This document shows positions 12,775-23,740 of a stretch of 64,000 bases of DNA, in pieces (the first letter of the stretch is position 1; each line of letters opens with the position of its first letter). Source of the DNA: Melastoma dodecandrum (lineage: Eukaryota; Streptophyta; Magnoliopsida; Myrtales; Melastomataceae); the NCBI GenBank assembly GCA_029817715.1, contig JARUPY010000556.1, positions 1 through 64,000 of the forward strand, in the 5' to 3' direction. The position numbers and the translations under genes are program-made. The notes beneath the pieces were generated by a model that did no database searches, was not told the DNA's origin, and was given only the letters and a program-made list of their open reading frames with translations.

Positions 12775-15269
12775 ATGAGGGCCGGAGGGCCGAACTCCGT
12801 TATCCAACAGCATCCATTGACCCCGGAAGCTGCAGCCGTCGTGAAACAGGCCGTGACATTAGCGAAGAATCGGGGCAACTCCCAGGTCACGCCCTTGCAT
12901 GTTGCCATCACGATGCTCTCGCCCAACCCTATTAGCATCGGGAGCTGCGGGAATGTCGTGGGGATCCTACAAACAGCGTGCCTCAGGTCCAACTCTCATC
13001 CTCTGCGGTGCCGGGCCCTTGAGCTCTGCCTCAATGTTGCGCTCAATCGCCTCCCCGCCACGCCCACGGTGCAGTTTGGGGAAGATTATTATGGGAGCAC
13101 CTTGGGAGGGGGGTATCCGTCCGTTTCGAATGCTCTCGTTGCCGCGTTCAAGCGGGCGCATGCTCACCAGCGTCGTGGGTCGGTTGAGAATCAGGCGAAT
13201 AGTACTGTGGCAAAGATCGAGCTGGATCAGTTGGTCGTATCAATACTTGACGATCCCAGCGTTAGTAGGGTTATGAAGGAAGCGGGGTTCTCGAGCTCCC
13301 AAGTGAAGAACAATGTCGAGAGGACGATCCATTCAGATAAAAACAGCCCGGAGACCAATAGTCCAAGTATCAGGAATGAGGATGTCGAGCATGTGATCGG
13401 AAATCTCGCGCAAGGGAGGAGGAAAAGCCTTGTCGTCATCGGAGAGAGTCTTGGTAGTGTGGAAGGTATAGTCCATAAAGTCATGGAGAGGATAGAGCGT
13501 GGGGAAGTTCCTCGAAATTTGAGGGGTCTAAGAAGGCTCGATGTTTCTTTAGCTTCTTTCGAGTATCTTACTACAGACGAGATCACCCGGAAGTTGAAAG
13601 AAATCAAGAGTCACGCAAAGGGTGGGCTGATTCTACAAGTAGGAGGCCTCGATAAGTGGATTTGCCATCTCAAGGACCAATCGCCAATCCAGCATCTGGC
13701 TACCGAGATTGGGAGGTTGATACATGAAGATCGTGAAGACGACTACGATCACCGAAATAACATTTGGCTCATTGGATTGGCTACGGTTCAGCAATACCAG
13801 GAATCAAGGAACAAGGGCGATTCACCGTTTGATGCCCTTTGGGGATTTCACGCACTATACATTGACAGGTACTTTCATCTCAAGTCGACCGCACTCTTGT
13901 TGGGTAGTTCCCTGTACATCTAGTGAGAGCATCTTGATTGATTTACAAGATTTCAGCAGGAGAGCGTCAGAGCACGAAACAGATAGAGGCATCAAAATCA
14001 AAGAAGGCGGGAATGAGTCTTGCTGGGCTCATCTACCTCCAAAGGAACCATCATTTGATAGTAATGAACAAGTAGAAAAGGAGGATATCAGGGAAGAGCT
14101 CATTTGTGAATGGACACCCACCATGGCTTCAACAGTACAAGGTTGAGACTAATGTAAACAAAGATTATCAGGTCATTCATTCATTATCTTGTCTCTTTCT
14201 TCTTCGGTCTTTATCGTTTAATATAAAAAAAAGTAAAATAAAACACTAATCTCAATCATTTGGATGGGATCATAAGTCTAAGTCAGGATTGAGTTAACCT
14301 TGTGTTTGATGGAACTTATACTTTCAGGATTGTATTCAAGTCATGGATGAGTGCACTTCATCATTACCCTTCAAGCACCCAAAGTTCATGTCCCTACCTT
14401 CATCTCCATCCACCAATTCCGAGTTCTCCATGGTTCGCCATCGCCATAACCATGATTGGCCCCTCACCAACCAATCTAGGAGGAACTTCGATTTCCCACT
14501 CTCTAATTCTGACCCCAACTCCACCTCTTCTAGTGATGATGTCGAGTTCGTCTTGGAAAATGCCTCGAAGTTCATGGAGCTCAATGACGAGAACTTGCAA
14601 AACCTTTGCCACAAGTTGGAGGCCGAGCTCCCTTCATATAAGGATGTCGTGATACCAAAAATAGTGAGCACGATCTTGCAATGCCGGTCTGGGATCGTAA
14701 AGCGGAAAGGTTCGACGTTGGGACGAGGCGGTGGAAATAAGAACGACACCTGGATGGTGTTTTCAGGCGCCGACATGGCAAGCAAGGTAAAGATGGCGCG
14801 AGAATTGGCAAGAGTAGTCTTTGGCTCATGTGGCAGCTTCGTCTCGTTGTCGACCATAGAAGATGGCGGCATTATCAGCAAGAAAAGGCCGAGGGATGGG
14901 GAAAACCAAGGCCGCTTCGAGAGGTTCACGGAAGCGATCCATGGGGATCCTCACAGGGTTTTCTTCCTCACGGATATGGAGAAGGCGGATCCACGTTCTC
15001 TGGCAGGGCTCAAGAAGTCGATGGAAACCGGCAAAGTAGAAAGCTTACTCGGAGGAGAAGTTAGCATCGGCGATGCCGTCGTCATTATAAGTCATAGAGG
15101 CGATCGTCTAGGCACGAGATCGGTTACGAGTCACAGCAATCGCGCCATGCTGGATTTGAATAGGGCGGTTGAAGACGAGGACGAAGATGATGGAGTCGAC
15201 AAGGAGAGTGTTGTGATGGATGATGTAGGGATTTTAGAATGTGTCGATGAAGTGATCGTGTTTGATTAG
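12775..15269 (+). CDS. SMXL3/4/5-like protein (Clp/HSP101-related repressor), middle exon damaged
   Basis: SMAX1-LIKE proteins are nuclear ClpB-related repressors. The SMXL3/4/5 clade, which this resembles, promotes phloem formation and is not a strigolactone target. Exon 1 (12775 to about 13868) starts MRAGG and has the double Clp-N domain (LTPEAAAVVKQAV, VTPLHVAITML, FKRAHAHQRRGS, ILDDPSVSRVMKEAGFSS), then a degenerate nucleotide-binding loop VVIGESLGSVEG. The last exon (14328-15269) has LCHKLEAELP, TWMVFSGADMASKVKMAREL and DPHRVFFLTDME, then an EAR-type LDLN motif at 15150-15161 before an acidic tail. Exon 2 ends PPWLQQYK at 14171 with a clean GT donor, in phase with exon 3. Between about 13858 and 14110 the frame changes at least twice and the usual Cys-rich piece is missing. 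No splice pair I tried restores it. It may be a pseudogene, or the assembly may carry indels here. Confidence 0.8.
14172..14327 (+). other. Last intron of the SMXL-like gene
   Basis: The donor GTCATT follows TATCAG at 14171 and the acceptor is CTTTCAG at 14321-14327. The intron is 156 bp and both flanking exons are phase 0. This junction position is expected for SMXL genes, just after the conserved PPWLQQYK block. Confidence 0.7.
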
Positions 15270-15977
15270 GACTAAAAAAAATGGTGGTATTGGGGATATC
15301 AGCAGCACATAAAGACCTTCTTTGTGTATATTTTCTTCCCTTGTAATAAATTTTCATGTAAAATTTTTCCCACTCGCTCTAACAAATCTATCTTCTTTTT
15401 GTTTTCCAAATCGCATTTCAGACACTTTTTCTCCCAATTTGAGCATAAAGAGTTCCCCACGATGAGAAAATATGGCCCTAATAAACATGTTTCCATAGTT
15501 GTGGGGTGGATTGGCTAATTGCATTTTGTTTTTTTAGTTTCATGTTTTGTTATCCGAAAAGGTCAAGACGATATTCTTAAGTAGGCACTGGTTTAAATAA
15601 AATAAATTATCTAAAAAACGCCGTGACAAAATATTACATAATGAAAGAGAGACAAACACTACTTTTTATGCGATGTCCTCCCTTTTGCTTTTTACATTAC
15701 TGTTGAAAATGAAAATATATAGTATGTCATACTTTCACCTACAAATTCGAGCTTTTAGGACAGTTGGTGTTGACTGCTGTACCAAAAATGAAAAGAATTA
15801 AAAAAATGAGAAGAGGCAATAAAAGCCCGCCCCTAGAGCCACATGAAAATATATAGTATTTCCATCCTTAATGTTTTTGCGTATTTCCTTTGAAGAAAGA
15901 AAACCCGACATTTTAATCCCATGCGAAGCATCGGTACTAAAAGAAATAAAAAGTTGGGTCTATTTTAGAATAAATAA
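15270..15977. other. 3' flank of the SMXL-like gene and intergenic DNA
   Basis: AT-rich; no gene recognised. An AATAAA-like word near 15346 may belong to the SMXL 3' end. Confidence 0.4.
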
Positions 15978-16380
15978 AAAGGTAAAATATATATGTTGTT
16001 TATAGCTCTAATTTGGACCAATTTTCAAATTTGTGAATTTGTTTTATATATCATTCTATCACTGACTATGGGTTTTACCTTTTTTATGGCCCATAATGAA
16101 CGACGTTAGGTTAAGTGCTTAGTGTGAGTAAACAGAGTCCTACGTGATTTGTTATGTTGATGTCTTACCTGAAAATAAAAAGGCAAAATATACGTTTATA
16201 ATCTTAATTTTAGGCCAACCTTTTGTTTTATCAACTTCTTGTTTTATACGAATCTATTACTAACTACGGGTTCTATCTTTTTAGAGCCCATAGGGAAGAA
16301 CGTTCGGCTAAGTGCTGACATGGAGTAAACAAAATCCTACGTGGTTTACTGAGTTGGCCATCTCACCTAGAAATAAAAAT
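15978..16380. repeat. Tandem duplication of a ~195-bp unit
   Basis: Unit 1 (about 15978-16172) and unit 2 (about 16187-16380) align throughout. Both open AAGGYAAAATATA, share CTAYTRACTAYGGGTT and GGCTAAGTGCT-type words, and end ACCTRRAAATAAA. Their opening word also matches the inner arm of the inverted-repeat element at 9406, which suggests one repeat family. Confidence 0.65.
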
Positions 16381-16395
16381 CTCGTTGGCAAGCAT

Positions 16396-16570
16396 CATGT
16401 ATATAAAGGAGACTATTCTTCTCAAAATGCTCAAATCGAACCAAAGAAGCCTTATTATAGCTGGAGCGTCCGGGAAAGACTGAAGAGTGAGTTTGCAACC
16501 ATGACAAAAGGGTTGTAGTGATCATAACTTGGAGTAAGAGGAACACAAGTCGTCAATTCTTTTGATATTC
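16396..16570. repeat. Dispersed repeat, copy 1 (second copy at 21447-21600)
   Basis: Starts ATAAAGGAGACTATTCTTCT and runs through GTTTGCAACC and GGGTTGTAGTG to GTCAATTCTT. It matches 21447-21600 closely except for a short deletion in the second copy. No coding sense is evident. Confidence 0.65.
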
Positions 16571-17409
16571 GTATGTAATACCTCAAATAGGCTGGAATCG
16601 CAACTATTAAAAAAGATACAATACATTATCTCTTCTTGTTACAATTATCGTGAAACCCAATGGTCAATCCAGCTACGTAGCTAGCTGTTACAATTACAAG
16701 GGAAAACGAGTGACCTTTCAAGGATTACAAACAAGAAATGACCCTAGCTAACGATGAAAGTGAAAGCCTACTTGGGTCGGCCTCTCAGCTTGTCCATTTA
16801 TGTTGCTTCTTCTGCTTCTTTCTACCGATCGTCGCTGTCAATGTATGCCATGCTGGGAATGGAATTCTCTTGACTTAATCACATAGCGGAAGACTTCTGG
16901 CTTGCTTAGGACAGCTTGTCTAGCTTGGGATTCGGCATGAGATTCGACAGAATACTTCCACCCGCTTTGTTGTCTGTTGGTGTACGCATCTTTGCCGCAA
17001 ACCATGACGGCTACCTGGTTACGGAATCAAATACAAAGCCACTTACCGAATCAAATAAAGCACCAGCAGAAAATATTAGGGAAATACCTATACATTGCTG
17101 GCAATTCTCTTGTTCTCTGCACCTTGTGTGGCTCCCGGGTCCTGCATCGTCAATCACAGGAGTATCGACGACAAAACTGCCTGAATTCGCAACTCCATCT
17201 AATAGATTCTCAGACTTTGGTTTATCGGAACATGACATCTGCATATGCTGAAAAACTCAGCAAAGTCAGAAAATGTTCAGACATCGGCACATAAGGTCAA
17301 CAGCACTATGAGTACCTATCGCCACATGGCCATGGACTATCAAATAGGAATAGCCAGCATTCTAAGTTGTCTATTTCTGGGCCTGTTTCTGTATCCATGC
17401 GTTTCCCAA
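16571..17409. other. Intergenic stretch, unrecognised
   Basis: A short plus-strand frame around 16977-17290 has words such as KYLYIAGNSLVLCTL, but I do not recognise a family. It could be part of a decayed gene adjoining the EAF1-like fragment. Confidence 0.3.
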
Positions 17410-17790
17410 TGGTAACAACCAACTGCTACAAGCAAAGGAGTGTCAAGCAGCGGAAACTTACATATTGGATCTGATCCGAATCAAGCAGCACCATTTATGA
17501 GACCTCGTGAGACGTTGTATTCAGCAAGGCAGGGCAATTTGGAGCATCGGAGGCAGATGATGGCACCTGAACTGCAGATGCAAGCTGCACGAGGAAACTC
17601 TCCCGGTATTCCCTTAGCAAATGGCGTAGCTTTGGGCTTCTCAAATGGAACCACCTCACCTGTCTCAAGCTTGTCGGCCCATTCTCAATCTCAGCCACCA
17701 ATTACTCCCAGCCCAAAGCCTAAAACCAAAGAAAAGGAGCCAGGCAAATCTAACAAAATCAGCCCAAAAGAAAAACAAGAAGGCTGAGGC
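17410..17790 (+). pseudogene. Fragment of an EAF1-like chromatin-modification gene
   Basis: The plus-strand frame contains a Ser/Gly stretch, then MRPRETLYSARQ, HRRQMMAPELQMQ, ARGNSPGIPLANG and FSNGTTSP. This order matches the low-complexity C-terminal half of plant EAF1 (HSA/SANT subunit of the NuA4 histone acetyltransferase complex). Only about 110 residues are present. Neither the HSA nor the SANT domain is nearby, and the frame then passes into unrelated Lys/Pro-rich sequence. It is therefore a displaced gene fragment, not a gene. The family call rests on recognising these short blocks. Confidence 0.5.
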
Positions 17791-19559
17791 AAACCTGTGC
17801 CCTGTTAAGAGGCAGCCCGAGCCCAAGACAAACTTGATCAAGCCCAAGCCCATACGCATTTTGTCTGCTTCCCCGACGAAATTCCAAAAGGACGATTGCG
17901 GCACAGGACAGTTACAGACTAAATTTTGCCCTCTCCTTCAGCTCCAGGACGATTGCAGCACACTCTAGACGCGGCATGCACGTCCAAGGACGATCCTGTC
18001 CTCTCCCTAACGGTTTCAGCTCCTAACGAGAACAGTAAGAAAGGAATAAAAAAAAGAAGAAACCAGAAGAAACGGTGGGGGGAGGAAGGAAATAAAAGGG
18101 AAACAATTACCTTCAGACGAAGGGGAGGAGGTCTTAAAAAACTCTCTCTAAAAAAGCCAACGCTCCCCCCTTGAAGCTGGGATTCTTCCCATCTTCTTTC
18201 AGCGATCTTCACCACTGGGAACTCTTCAACAACTCTCTTCCAGGGTAAGAGAGTCAACAATGTGGAACTTCCCCGCGACGACTCAAACTCAGCATCAACA
18301 ATAGGAGAGGACAATGCTGGCGGACAACTCAGCTTCAACCTACCTCAACGTGGACAACGAAAACCACTTTCAGCCCTTGCCGCGGAAACTCTAACCGACC
18401 AGCCGTATTCAACAGACTTCCCTGACACTCCAAACACCAGTGGCGGCCACGAGGAAAGGATGACAACCCCCCCTAGGAGTCTTCGCCAGTGCTCCTTTCT
18501 CCCCCCTTCTTAGGCAGCCAGCTCTAGGATAATCCGCGTCCATCCACTCTTGGAGAACAGAGAGTCGTTGGAAGTCATCTTCCAAGGCCCTTTGGCTTCA
18601 GCGGAGGCCCCTCCCTTTTTTATTACTGATGTTTTCTTTCAAGTACGCAGGTTTTTAGCTTTTCCCCTGATCTCAGCAGCAAGAAACGACGATGACCATC
18701 TAACTAGAAGTGGAGCCGCGAACCAAGGCACAACCTCGGACTGACTTATCAGCAACCGCGGCGGCAACTCTGTCCTGGTTCTGACAATGTCTGCTTCCGC
18801 GGCATCCCTAAGTCGGCTTCATCTTGACGAGTTCACTTCTCCCTTGACACAGCGACGACATTGATGAAGACGACTCCTCCTCGGGAAGCTCACAGCTAAG
18901 TCTCTCCTGTCCTCCTGTCCTCTTGATGTCTTCTCTTACAGTAATGTTTTCTTAGCGAAAGTCGTCTTCGAATCCAGCGGCGACGATACCCAGTCAACCC
19001 CGCCGTTCCCGAAGCTGGCAGCTGAAAACTCGCCTTCCCCGGACGCTCCTCTGAAATTCACGGAGGTGGTCTGCCTTTGTTCCGGCGCCCAGGATCCCCA
19101 AGGCGGCTTCCTCCTCTTCTCTTCTCCTGGACCAGCCACGGTGGATTCCCAAGCTTCCTTTCTGCGGCGTCCCCTGGTGATGGCGGTCACTCCGGCTTTT
19201 CCCCGACGAAAGCAGTGCACCCAGCCTCCCCTGTTCCCGGATGACCTGAGCCAGCAACCCTCCTCCCCAAGTTCCTCGACCACGGCGGCAGCGGTCCTCC
19301 AGATCCGATCGCCATCCCTCCGGTGCCCCACCTTTCCGCACCCAGAACCCATGGCAGCCACGGAACTCCACTTCCCAGACCCTCCGGCAACACCAGCTTT
19401 GATGGTGACCCACCACAGCCCACTCAAGTCCCGTGGCGGCGTGCCTCCTTCTACCTCCAGCACTCCTCAACTACGGCAGCCCCTGCGTCCCTCCGACAAC
19501 CAGGGCGGCAAACCCCCAGATCACGATGGAGTCTACCCATGTCGAAGACGTTTTTAGGT
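17791..19559. other. GC/CT-rich stretch with only compositional open frames
   Basis: Several overlapping frames on both strands exist because stops are rare in this Pro/Ser/Arg-rich sequence. None shows a domain I recognise. The position next to 19560-21100 suggests it could be part of the same retroelement remnant. Confidence 0.35.
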
Positions 19560-21100
19560 GGAAACCCTTCCCCTTTCGATTGATTTTGATCGTCAGACGA
19601 AACTACAGTGTTTACAGCCTGTATGTTAATCTCTATTTCTCATTTATCAATTTTAATTTAATCATTGTTCGCATGAGTTAAAATTTTGACAAATTTTAAA
19701 ATCGTTTAAATTGGCATGATTAAACAGTAAGGATTATCATGTTTACACTCGCTCGTTTGCATTTAAAATAATTTGCTCGAATAATTTTATAAAAGTTTCA
19801 TATATTCGTATTAGTATGGGTTGCTAACTTTTATTATTTTTGTCCATCCGTTTATCTTATTTTTGAATGAAAAAATATGATGAAACTCGGACATCTCGAA
19901 GAATCATAATCCCACACAAACAATTCATTCGGTAAAACATGTCTTACAACTTCAATTCGATTAATTTTCATTCAAAATTAATCGATATTCATGGCATTAT
20001 TTTGGCATTTTCTACCTTTACTTTGCATGTAAACACCGAGAAATTCACTATTAAGGAAAGTTATCCTCCGACGGCGCGGACGATCGACATCAATAGGCTC
20101 ACAACGCCCCGTAAGTATCTCTCTTATTTCATTAAGTCTTAATTATTCACTTCGATTTAAATTAGGACTTTCTGACCACTTCGTTGTTTTCTTTGCATGT
20201 ACATCGAGCACTTAATCCTCGAAGATCAACTCCAACATTTCGAAGATTAACTCGAAGGCGCGTGTATCAAACCACATGGATCTACCCCGGCCTAAAAACC
20301 GCGGGCTCGAAGGTTTAAAGCGGCCCCAACCTTCAATCAAAGGTACAAAGGGGAGGTGCGGGCCTCCCCGAATTTTATATAAAGCCTACTTGTAACGGAT
20401 TGCGGGCCCAAGTGTATAGGCCCGCAATCATCGCCCTTCCCCGCCCCTTTTGATCTAAATACTTGTTTGTGGTTGCGCGCATGCTTAGGCTTTAGGTTTT
20501 ACGTCGCATGTTTGTTTTAATTCAACCAACTTAAAGTCGGGCCCAACGCCCGTTAAAATGTCGATAAGAGTCCGGCCTACTCCCGGATCGGGCCCAACAC
20601 CCGTTAATCAAAGTTAAACTTTTTTTTGACAAATCGTCACACTTTTCGCATGTTGTAGAATATAAAGGTTAGTAAATAGGAATCCCCGAACCCAAACTCT
20701 GATTTTTTCCGACTTAAAATCATACTCTTTTTAAAATTAAGTAGGTGGCGACTCCGAACAAGTTTTCCAAAGTTAAACTAAACCACACCCGTTTTTTTTC
20801 GGAGCCATTTAGGATGAGGTGACGGCAGACCGAGCCGCTCCTTGAGCCTTCCCCAAAATTCGTGAGCGAGGTCTTACGCAGCCTTTCGCTCGCCACCTTC
20901 AGGGAACTGGAGATGGTTGGCGAAACGTCCCGCAGACCCGTTCGCGAATCGAGGGAAGGCCCAACCCTGGGTCCCTTTCCGCAGCGTCCGGCGTTCGAGC
21001 CGTAACGTCGACCGGACAGGGCCTGGGGGGAGCGGGCCCGGTTCTTCGGGTTGCCCGAACCGCTTCGCGTGTGCTACGCCGGAAGGCGCGCGTACATCGT
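19560..21100 (+). mobile_element. Remnant of a Tat/Ogre-type LTR element (LTR end, primer site, leader)
   Basis: The stretch carries GGGCCCAACGCCCGTTAAAA-type repeats, then a TGGCG primer site at about 20747 followed by a GC-rich leader (GTGACGGCAGACCGAGCCGC, GGAACTGGAGATGGTTGGCG). That arrangement, with a tRNA-Arg-like primer, is common in plant Tat/Ogre elements. No gag or pol follows, because at 21107 it gives way to other repeats. The left LTR boundary was not found. Confidence 0.45.
20747..20757 (+). other. Putative primer-binding site (TGGCGACTCCG)
   Basis: It begins with TGG as expected for pairing with a tRNA CCA end. The sequence resembles the primer site of Tat/Ogre-type elements. 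No second LTR is present to confirm it. Confidence 0.4.
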
Positions 21101-22299
21101 ACTGGAAGGTAGTGTTGACATCGTTGTTTCTATTTTTTGATGTGTTTGTGGTCTGTTGATGAATCTTCCTGTGTTGTTAATAACAGGATGATGAAAAAAT
21201 TTAGTTTTTTTAATTGGTTGGATGAGGACTTTCCAATATTTTCATAATATTCCAATAGACAACATCATTGACTAAAAGGTTGACAAATTTTAGCTTTTGT
21301 TATAGACCAACTAAGCAACGGAAAAAATAAAACAACATTCTCATGTTATAAATTTTCATTTTCACATACTTTACAAGTATGTGCATTACTCTTCTTGAAA
21401 CTATGCAAACAACATTTAAAGATAAGATGCAATAGCATAATATATGTGTATAAAGGAGACTATTCTTCTCAAAATGCCCAAATCGAACTAAAGAAGCCTC
21501 CGGGGAATACTGAAGAATGAGTTTGCAACCACGACGAAAGGGTTGTAGTGTTCATATCTTGGAGTGAGAGGAACCCAAGTCTTCAATTCTTCCTATGTTC
21601 GTCCTGAAAGGTAGTGTTGACATTGTTGTTTCTATTTTTCAATGTGGGACCATAAAAAAGGTAAAATGCGATAGAAACTTATATCAAAGAAAAAAGTGGA
21701 CAAAATAGAAAATTGATTCAAAGTTAGGACTATAAACTTATATTTTTCCGAACGAGAAAACCAAAACAGACCACAAAACAATTCACTATTATTCATCATA
21801 AATCATTTCCTCAATTTAATAATGCTTAAATTTAACGTATAACTCTTTGCTCTAACATGCAATTTGTTTTTGGCATGAGCATGAGAACATCTGATAATGA
21901 TAATAATCAGATAAAAGGAAAAGATTACATCAAGCAAAGATCATTCCATCATCTTCTTCACTGCTTTTTATTAAGAATTCATGCACTAAGCAGATGTCCT
22001 GTCGGTTCCTACTTTTCTTAAAGACGAGTTTCTTTTCCTCTTTTCTCTCCTTTCCTTTCTTATATTTTGCTTCTTCTTTATTCAATTTGAACTTCATTGT
22101 AAAGGAAAAGGGGGAAAATTCCCATCATTCTTGGATAATCATTTTCTGAGATTTGGTGGGGGCTTGCAATGAATCAGAATCAGGCTTTGTCCCACGAAAA
22201 TAATTCATTAATTTCATATAAAATAAGGGTGGTAATGCACGTTCTGTCCCATAGGCTTAAGATATGGAGAAATCTTAGATCAAACCCAAATTTTCACGT
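21101..22299. repeat. Dispersed repeats and AT-rich intergenic DNA
   Basis: AAGGTAGTGTTGACATYGTT occurs at about 21107 and again at about 21609, bracketing roughly 500 bp. Inside, 21447-21600 is the second copy of the repeat at 16396-16570. The rest, to 22299, shows no gene. Confidence 0.5.
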
Positions 22300-22850
22300 T
22301 GAAAATATTTGACAATAGTACTCACAGGGTTTTAAATGTGGTGGCCAGTAAGTAAAAGAAATAGATTAAGCTAATCAAATGAAGTCTTACAATAAAAGTG
22401 AAAAGCTTACAGGCATGAAAAATAAAGTAAGGACGATGGTGCGACGTCGTCGGCTGCTGGGCGCCGCAGACTGGTGAATTTGGACGGTGGCGGCGTCATA
22501 GACTTGCTGCTAAACACTAGGACTTGCGTTTTTGGACGACGGTGACGTCGTAGACATGACGCTGGGCGCTGTGGACTTGTGGATTTGGACGATGATGTCG
22601 TAAACTTGATGCCAAGGCGCTGTAGGCTTGCGATCTTGGACGGTGAAAATCGGTCATTGGGGCTTGGTGGACGAAAGTGGTGGCGGATGTGGATACCAAG
22701 GCTACGGTTGCTCACCCTGGTGGAGGAAACGAAGACGGAATTGTTTGCCAAGACTACGGTGGCCCATCCTGGCAGCGAAATGCTGGCAAAAATTGGCTAC
22801 CGGAGCTAGAGTTACTCACTCTGGTGGTGGAAGTGAAGACCAATGAAACT
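22300..22850. repeat. Diverged LTR relic of the same Gypsy family as 48299-60979
   Basis: It aligns loosely with the LTRs at 48299-49266 and 60012-60979. Shared landmarks are ACTCACAGGG followed by a TGGTGGCCAG/TGGTCGCCAG block, a run of GTAGACTTG-like words, and GAGCTACGGTTGCTCACTCTGG-like sequence at the end. It has no partner LTR or internal region. This is an old solo or truncated LTR. Confidence 0.6.
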
Positions 22851-22954
22851 GAGTAAATCTGCATGTAAGAAGCCGAACTGCTCGAGGAGGCACAATGACA
22901 TGATGCAAAACTTGGCCTTTTGGTTTTTTGTTAGGAAAAATGCAGGAGCTCTGG

Positions 22955-23740
22955 CTGGCGGAAAAGCCAGGATTTGGCTGCGACTACAACAAATCTGTTC
23001 AGACAGTCATTGGTGCCCGGCTGTTATTAGTAAGAAAGCCCAGCAGTTTCGGTATTTGGACTCTCTCAGAGGAAGGGATGCTCACGTCAAGTGCTTCGAA
23101 TGCCGGTAGGCCTCTGAATCTTTTATCGCATGCAAAAGGAAACTTACCTGCATATCTCGATTCTGTGGTTCTGTTTTATTTGTCGAGTCTATTTTCGGGC
23201 AAAACGTTATGTGGATGGAGTTAAGGACAAGAAAGGAAGGACATTGAGGTAAGTTCCCAGAATCTCGGATTTGTCGTTGGGTTCCCGGAACAGGAGACTG
23301 AGTCGGTTTTATTCCTTGTGTTTTCATTTCATCTGTACGCCTTCCTTTCGTTCTGACCTTGTTTTAGAACCACATTTCTTTTCTCCATACTTCATTTATG
23401 ACGATGACGCAACTATGTCTCCGTCCAGGTTTGACAGCACAATCTTCATGATCAAGTGTTCCGACCTTTCCGGCAGGAGGCTTGACCTTTGTTTTGGTCA
23501 AGCAGAATCGAGTTGCCGCGAAAGGATGGTTGTTGTAGTTTCCATGTTAATTCTAAGCCTCCTCTTTTTGCCAGCATCTTCCAAGATTCGGAACCCTTTT
23601 TGCTCGAAGGAGCTGTAGTTATGATTATCATCCCGTAACGCATGCCATATTTATGATAGATAACAGAGATAAAGTTTCTCATACCGTGAGCTGACTATTA
23701 CTTTTCCTTTTCTCCTAACAGCTCAATTCTTATAGCTCGC
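22955..23740 (+). repeat. Duplicated segment, copy 1 (upstream of the receptor-kinase pseudogene)
   Basis: Matches 25719-26501 along its length, including TTGGTGCCCGGCTGTTATTA, GAATGCCGGTAGGCCT and the pre-exon CCTAACAGCTC stretch. In copy 2 this segment runs straight into the LRR exon. Here it runs into only a few bases of related sequence. So the upstream/intron region of a receptor kinase gene was duplicated about 2.76 kb apart and this copy lost its coding part. Confidence 0.7.

Noticed and set aside
13227..13607. Minus-strand frame of 126 codons inside the SMXL-like exon 1
   Set aside because: A reverse-strand shadow of the Clp-N coding exon, which has clear family motifs on the plus strand.
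14336..14929. Minus-strand frame of 197 codons opposite the last SMXL exon
   Set aside because: A shadow frame. The plus strand carries the conserved SMXL blocks.
16977..17294. Possible gene with KYLYIAGNS and CTLCGSRV words
   Set aside because: No family recognised and no clear splice or domain structure; recorded only as unrecognised sequence.
18936..19470. Overlapping frames on both strands of 80-175 codons
   Set aside because: They arise from GC-rich, stop-poor composition. No domain or splice context supports a gene.
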